DNA of 64,000 bases from Pedobacter zeae (GTDB lineage: Bacteria > Bacteroidota > Bacteroidia > Sphingobacteriales > Sphingobacteriaceae): positions 1,427,671 to 1,491,670 of the forward strand of contig NZ_JACIEF010000002.1 of the NCBI RefSeq assembly GCF_014196715.1, written 5' to 3'. The notes under the pieces were generated by a model. That model was not told the origin of the DNA. It worked only from the letters and a program-made list of their open reading frames with translations, and did no database searches. The position numbers and the translations under genes are program-made. Positions 60,525-64,000 of this stretch are shown here, in pieces (the first letter of the stretch is position 1; every line of letters begins with the position of its first letter).

Positions 60525-62360
60525 ATGGCGTATAAAAGTTTAGCAGAATGTGTATCAGACCTGGAAAAGCACGGTCATTTAATCAGAATTAAAGAAGAAG
60601 TAGACCCCCATTTAGAAATGGCAGCCATCCATTTAAGGGTATATGAAAAGCAAGGACCGGCACTCTTATTCGAAAAAGTTAAAGGAAGTCCTTTTCCTGC
60701 GGTTTCTAACCTGTTCGGAACCTTAGAACGTTCAAAATTCATTTTTAGGGATACCCTTCCAAAGGTGCAGCAATTGGTTTCGTTAAGAAACGATCCTATA
60801 AAAGCTTTAAAAAATCCTTTTCGATATGCAGGTTCTGCACTGTCGGCATTATCGGCCCTGCCACTTAAAACACCATCTGCCAAGCATAAATTTTTAAAAA
60901 CAAGCATCAGCCAACTGCCACAGATTGTTAACTGGCCCATGGATGGTGGTCCGTTTGTTACCATGCCTCAGGTATATACGGAAGATGTGGATAAACCCGG
61001 AATACTTAATGCCAATTTAGGGATGTACCGTATCCAGTTGGGCGGAAACGATTATGTTCAGGGCAAAGAGATTGGCTTGCATTACCAAATCCATAGAGGG
61101 ATAGGGGTGCACCAATCGAAAGCGAACGCGCTTGGACAACCTCTAAAAGTAAGCATTTTTGTTGGAGGGCCACCTTCTCATCCCTTAGCTGCAGTAATGC
61201 CATTGCCGGAAGGTTTGTCGGAAATGACTTTTGCGGGCGTTCTTGGCAACAGGCGCTTCCGTTATTTTTATGATGATGAGGGGTTCTGTATTTCTGCGGA
61301 TGCTGATTTCGTGATTACTGGTACCGTATACCCGAACGAGAATAAACCGGAAGGACCTTTTGGTGATCATTTGGGTTATTACAGTTTAACACATCCTTTT
61401 CCGTTAATGAAAGTGCATAATGTGTATCATAAAAAAGATGCCATCTGGTCGTTTACGGTAGTGGGACGGCCACCGCAGGAGGATACCAGTTTTGGCGCGT
61501 TGATTCATGAAATAACCGGTTCTGCCATCCCCCAGGAAATACATGGGTTAAAGGAGGTTCATGCGGTAGATGCAGCAGGTGTTCATCCCTTGCTCTTTGC
61601 CATTGGCAGCGAACGTTATACGCCATACCTGAAAGAAAGAAGGCCACAGGAAATTTTAACCATTGCCAACCACATTCTGGGCAAAAACCAATTGAGTTTG
61701 GCCAAATACCTTTTTATAGCTGCCAAAGAAGATAATCAGCAGCTGGATACGCATCATATCGAAGCTTTTATCAAGCACATATTAGAGCGGATCGATTTGA
61801 CAAGAGATATCCATTTTTATACCAATACCACCATTGATACGCTGGATTATAGTGGCGACGGTTTAAACAGCGGTTCGAAGGTGGTTATCGCTGCTGCGGG
61901 CAACCAGAAACGCGAACTGTGGAACTACGTTCCTGATGGCCTGCAATTGACCAATGGATTTTCTAAACCTTCTATAGCCATGCCAGGAATATTGGTACTG
62001 CAAGCAGAAGCTTATTTAAGTGCTGAGAAAACTGCTGCTGAAATTGCCTTGCTCAATATGGCTTTAATGGAACAGGACTTAACCGGGTTGCCGTTGATTG
62101 TGCTGGCAGATGATGCCGGGTTTACCGCTGCTACGATTGATAACTTTGTTTGGGTGACCTTTACACGGAGTAACCCGGCAGCAGATATATATGGCATCAA
62201 CGATTTTACCATCAATAAACACTGGGGATGTAAAGGTTCTTTGATTATCGATGCGAGAAAAAAGCCTCACCATGCACCAGAATTGATCAAAGATGCTGCA
62301 GTTGAAAACAAACTTGACCTTCTGGCAGCGGAGGGTGGGAGCCTGCACGGGATTATTTAG
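60525..62360 (+). CDS. ubiD: UbiD-family prenyl-FMN-dependent decarboxylase
   Basis: 611 residues from ATG 60525; the frame is open from 60489, but that start lies in the dps terminator. It matches the long UbiD class annotated as menaquinone biosynthesis decarboxylase: LFEKVKGSPFPAVSNLFGT, the prFMN region (GMYRIQLGGNDYVQGKEIGLHYQIHRGIG, VFVGGPP-like IFVGGPPSHPLAA), GPFGDHLGYYSLTHPFP with the catalytic acidic residues, and a long C-terminal half. Prenyl-FMN would come from UbiX at 36232. Exact substrate (menaquinone precursor or another aromatic acid) is uncertain. Confidence 0.9.
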   Translation: MAYKSLAECVSDLEKHGHLIRIKEEVDPHLEMAAIHLRVYEKQGPALLFEKVKGSPFPAVSNLFGTLERSKFIFRDTLPKVQQLVSLRNDPIKALKNPFRYAGSALSALSALPLKTPSAKHKFLKTSISQLPQIVNWPMDGGPFVTMPQVYTEDVDKPGILNANLGMYRIQLGGNDYVQGKEIGLHYQIHRGIGVHQSKANALGQPLKVSIFVGGPPSHPLAAVMPLPEGLSEMTFAGVLGNRRFRYFYDDEGFCISADADFVITGTVYPNENKPEGPFGDHLGYYSLTHPFPLMKVHNVYHKKDAIWSFTVVGRPPQEDTSFGALIHEITGSAIPQEIHGLKEVHAVDAAGVHPLLFAIGSERYTPYLKERRPQEILTIANHILGKNQLSLAKYLFIAAKEDNQQLDTHHIEAFIKHILERIDLTRDIHFYTNTTIDTLDYSGDGLNSGSKVVIAAAGNQKRELWNYVPDGLQLTNGFSKPSIAMPGILVLQAEAYLSAEKTAAEIALLNMALMEQDLTGLPLIVLADDAGFTAATIDNFVWVTFTRSNPAADIYGINDFTINKHWGCKGSLIIDARKKPHHAPELIKDAAVENKLDLLAAEGGSLHGII

Positions 62361-62406
62361 TTGAATAATTTGAAAAAAAATCTGATTTTTAGGCAGATCT
62401 CCGATT

Positions 62407-64000
62407 ATGCTTTCAAAATCATTTATTCTTACATCTCTATGGGTATTTACATCTCTATTTGTTAAGGCTCAGGAGGCTAAACTCGATAGTATTGCAACAA
62501 ATCTTCATCATTATGGCTTAAACAGGAGCGAGTCTGACCTTTATGTTCACTTTGATAAAAATGTGTATACCAACAATGATCAGGTTTGGTTTACGGCATA
62601 CCTGCTTAAAACCATAACTGATATGAAACAGTACCACACACTGTATTTATCGCTTGTTAACAATAAGGATAGCAGTGTTGTACTACAGCATAAATTTTTA
62701 ATAGATAAAGGCTGTTCATTCGGCGCAATAACTCTTCCGGATTCATTACCGGGTGGCACTTACCGTTTTGTGGCAAACACCAACCTAAAGGTAAACGGAC
62801 AACCTGATGGTGTTTTCATTCAGCCGATAACTATTAAATCGGCCACAGTAACTGCTTTAACGCAAAGCATTTCTGTAATTAAACCCTATGATGAGCGCAC
62901 CCGAAAAGGAACTGCGTTGCTGAGAATTTTGACCAGCGACAACCGTTTTGTTGAAAATGCACAGATCAGGTATCAGATTGGTAAAGGTAAACGAATCTTG
63001 CAGGCAGGTACAGCTAAAAGCAGTATAATAGGCGAGCTGATGATCGACTATCCTGCAGACGAGATTACTACAGATAATAACGAACTTTTTATCAGCATTA
63101 AAAAAGGAAGCGATACCAGCTATACCCGGTTTAGTTTACCGATCAGGAATGAGAGCCGCTATGCGGTAAAATTTTATCCGGAGGGTGGTTGTCTGGTTAA
63201 TGGTTTGGTATCAAAGGTAGGTTTCGAAATTAAGGATAATGAAGGAACCTACCTTAAAGCCAAAGCAGTTTTGTATGCAGATCATGAAGTACTGGATACC
63301 ATTGCAACAAATGCCATGGGGATAGGGACTTTTATGATACAACCGCAGTTAACAAAAAATTATACCATGCGAATTTTGGGTGAAGGGGGAGAAAGAGGTG
63401 AACATAAACTGCCTGAAATTTTAAGCAAGGGAGTAGTTTTAACTTCAGGCTCAGCAGTGGCCAATAACGAATTTAAGATCAGGATTGCAGCTAATGCAGT
63501 TACTAAAGTGCATTTAATCATGCATAATTTCTCTGATATTTTTTTGCAAACCCCATTAATTTTAAGCGCTGGAACTCCTCAAAATGTTCGCTTTCAGTTA
63601 GATTCGGTGCCTGCAGGTTTACAAGCCGTTACCGTTTTGGATAGCAATTACAAGCCGTTGGCTGAAAGAATTTTCTTTGCACATTACGATCAGATTAATA
63701 CCATTAGCATAGACGGAGGGAAGCAGGAATATTTTACCCGCGATAGTGTAAAATTGAAACTCAATATCATGGACCGTGATAAAAAACCTCTTGTTGGGAT
63801 GGTTTCGGTTTCTTGTGTACAGGCTAATCGCGTTTTGCTAGCCAACCAAACCAATATTGTGGATCATTTTTATCTCCATAACCTGAAAGAATTTTCGGCG
63901 AACAGTTTTGGCCAGACCTATAGCAACACCGGTTATCTGGATGAATTGCTCTTAATCAAAGGCTGGCGAAGGTATAAATGGCCAGAAACTAAAATTAATC
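62407..64000 (+). CDS. MG2-domain envelope protein, 3' end outside window
   Basis: The frame runs from ATG 62407 to the window edge without a stop: 531 residues visible. A signal peptide ends near LFVKAQ. Then comes an MG2-type beta-sandwich, DLYVHFDKNVYTNNDQVWFTAYLL, as in alpha-2-macroglobulin-like proteins, and repeats of strand-rich domains with KFYPEGGCLVNGLVSKVGFEIKD at about residue 258. In Bacteroidota such N-terminal parts often lead to a TonB-plug-like C-terminal region; the visible end GYLDELLLIKGWRRYKW fits that class. Function unknown. Confidence 0.85.
   Translation, partial: MLSKSFILTSLWVFTSLFVKAQEAKLDSIATNLHHYGLNRSESDLYVHFDKNVYTNNDQVWFTAYLLKTITDMKQYHTLYLSLVNNKDSSVVLQHKFLIDKGCSFGAITLPDSLPGGTYRFVANTNLKVNGQPDGVFIQPITIKSATVTALTQSISVIKPYDERTRKGTALLRILTSDNRFVENAQIRYQIGKGKRILQAGTAKSSIIGELMIDYPADEITTDNNELFISIKKGSDTSYTRFSLPIRNESRYAVKFYPEGGCLVNGLVSKVGFEIKDNEGTYLKAKAVLYADHEVLDTIATNAMGIGTFMIQPQLTKNYTMRILGEGGERGEHKLPEILSKGVVLTSGSAVANNEFKIRIAANAVTKVHLIMHNFSDIFLQTPLILSAGTPQNVRFQLDSVPAGLQAVTVLDSNYKPLAERIFFAHYDQINTISIDGGKQEYFTRDSVKLKLNIMDRDKKPLVGMVSVSCVQANRVLLANQTNIVDHFYLHNLKEFSANSFGQTYSNTGYLDELLLIKGWRRYKWPETKIN

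Overview
The window is bacterial and looks like a member of the Bacteroidota, most likely Sphingobacteriaceae close to Pedobacter. The signs are two SusC/SusD pairs, a hybrid two-component regulator of PUL type, many signal-peptide or lipobox-bearing glycoside hydrolases, MG2-type and OmpA-type envelope proteins, -7 boxes of the form TAnnTTTG, weak or absent Shine-Dalgarno sites, and short intergenic repeats of the GTCATTCTGAA type. The genus is an inference. No tRNA, rRNA, insertion sequence, phage gene or CRISPR array was recognised. Both edges cut a gene: the regulator at the left and an MG2-domain envelope protein at the right.

Left part (1-31700): a polysaccharide utilisation locus (PUL) and the sugar pathway that serves it. 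On the plus strand come the C-terminal part of a hybrid sensor-regulator, a BNR_4 beta-propeller protein (possible rhamnose-glucuronate lyase), a tandem GH43 protein, GH105, GH154 (DUF2264), a GH43_24-like exo-beta-1,3-galactanase, GH35, two SusC/SusD pairs, a strong terminator, and a GH16. A minus-strand OmpA lipoprotein and a Nudix-type regulator follow; the regulator is divergent from galT-galK and separated from it by a 19-bp perfect palindrome. Then come an RRM protein, a large SGNH esterase and a GH127 protein with an extra C-terminal lectin-like domain. The enzyme set fits type II arabinogalactan (arabinogalactan protein or gum-arabic-like glycan): removal of Rha, GlcA and Ara caps, exo-cleavage of the beta-1,3-galactan backbone, then galactose through the Leloir pathway.

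Middle part (31700-47250): an OmpA protein, small DUF3606 and cold-shock-like proteins, a soluble PAS histidine kinase, a candidate small RNA, ubiX, mtaB, lgt, suhB, an Nfu-type Fe-S protein and purB. Then comes the most unusual cluster: four tandem paralogous mini-lipoproteins, divergent from an ECF-like sigma factor and a membrane protein that joins an anti-sigma-like cytoplasmic part to a periplasmic trypsin-like protease. Three of the lipoprotein genes and the sigma gene share an 8-base motif (GGGTTACC) followed after 16-17 bases by ATTAA, which looks like the promoter of this sigma factor. A 1-Cys peroxiredoxin and cspA follow.

Right part (47250-64000) is mostly housekeeping: a THUMP-like methyltransferase, aspartokinase, GNAT, the PLP homeostasis protein, a DUF4296 lipoprotein, mutS2, a GSDH-type sugar dehydrogenase lipoprotein, a 53-residue Cys-rich protein, CoA-transferase subunits A and B, uridine kinase with a LysM/DPBB protein, dps, ubiD, and the start of the MG2-domain protein. 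Intergenic gaps here hold repeats rather than genes.
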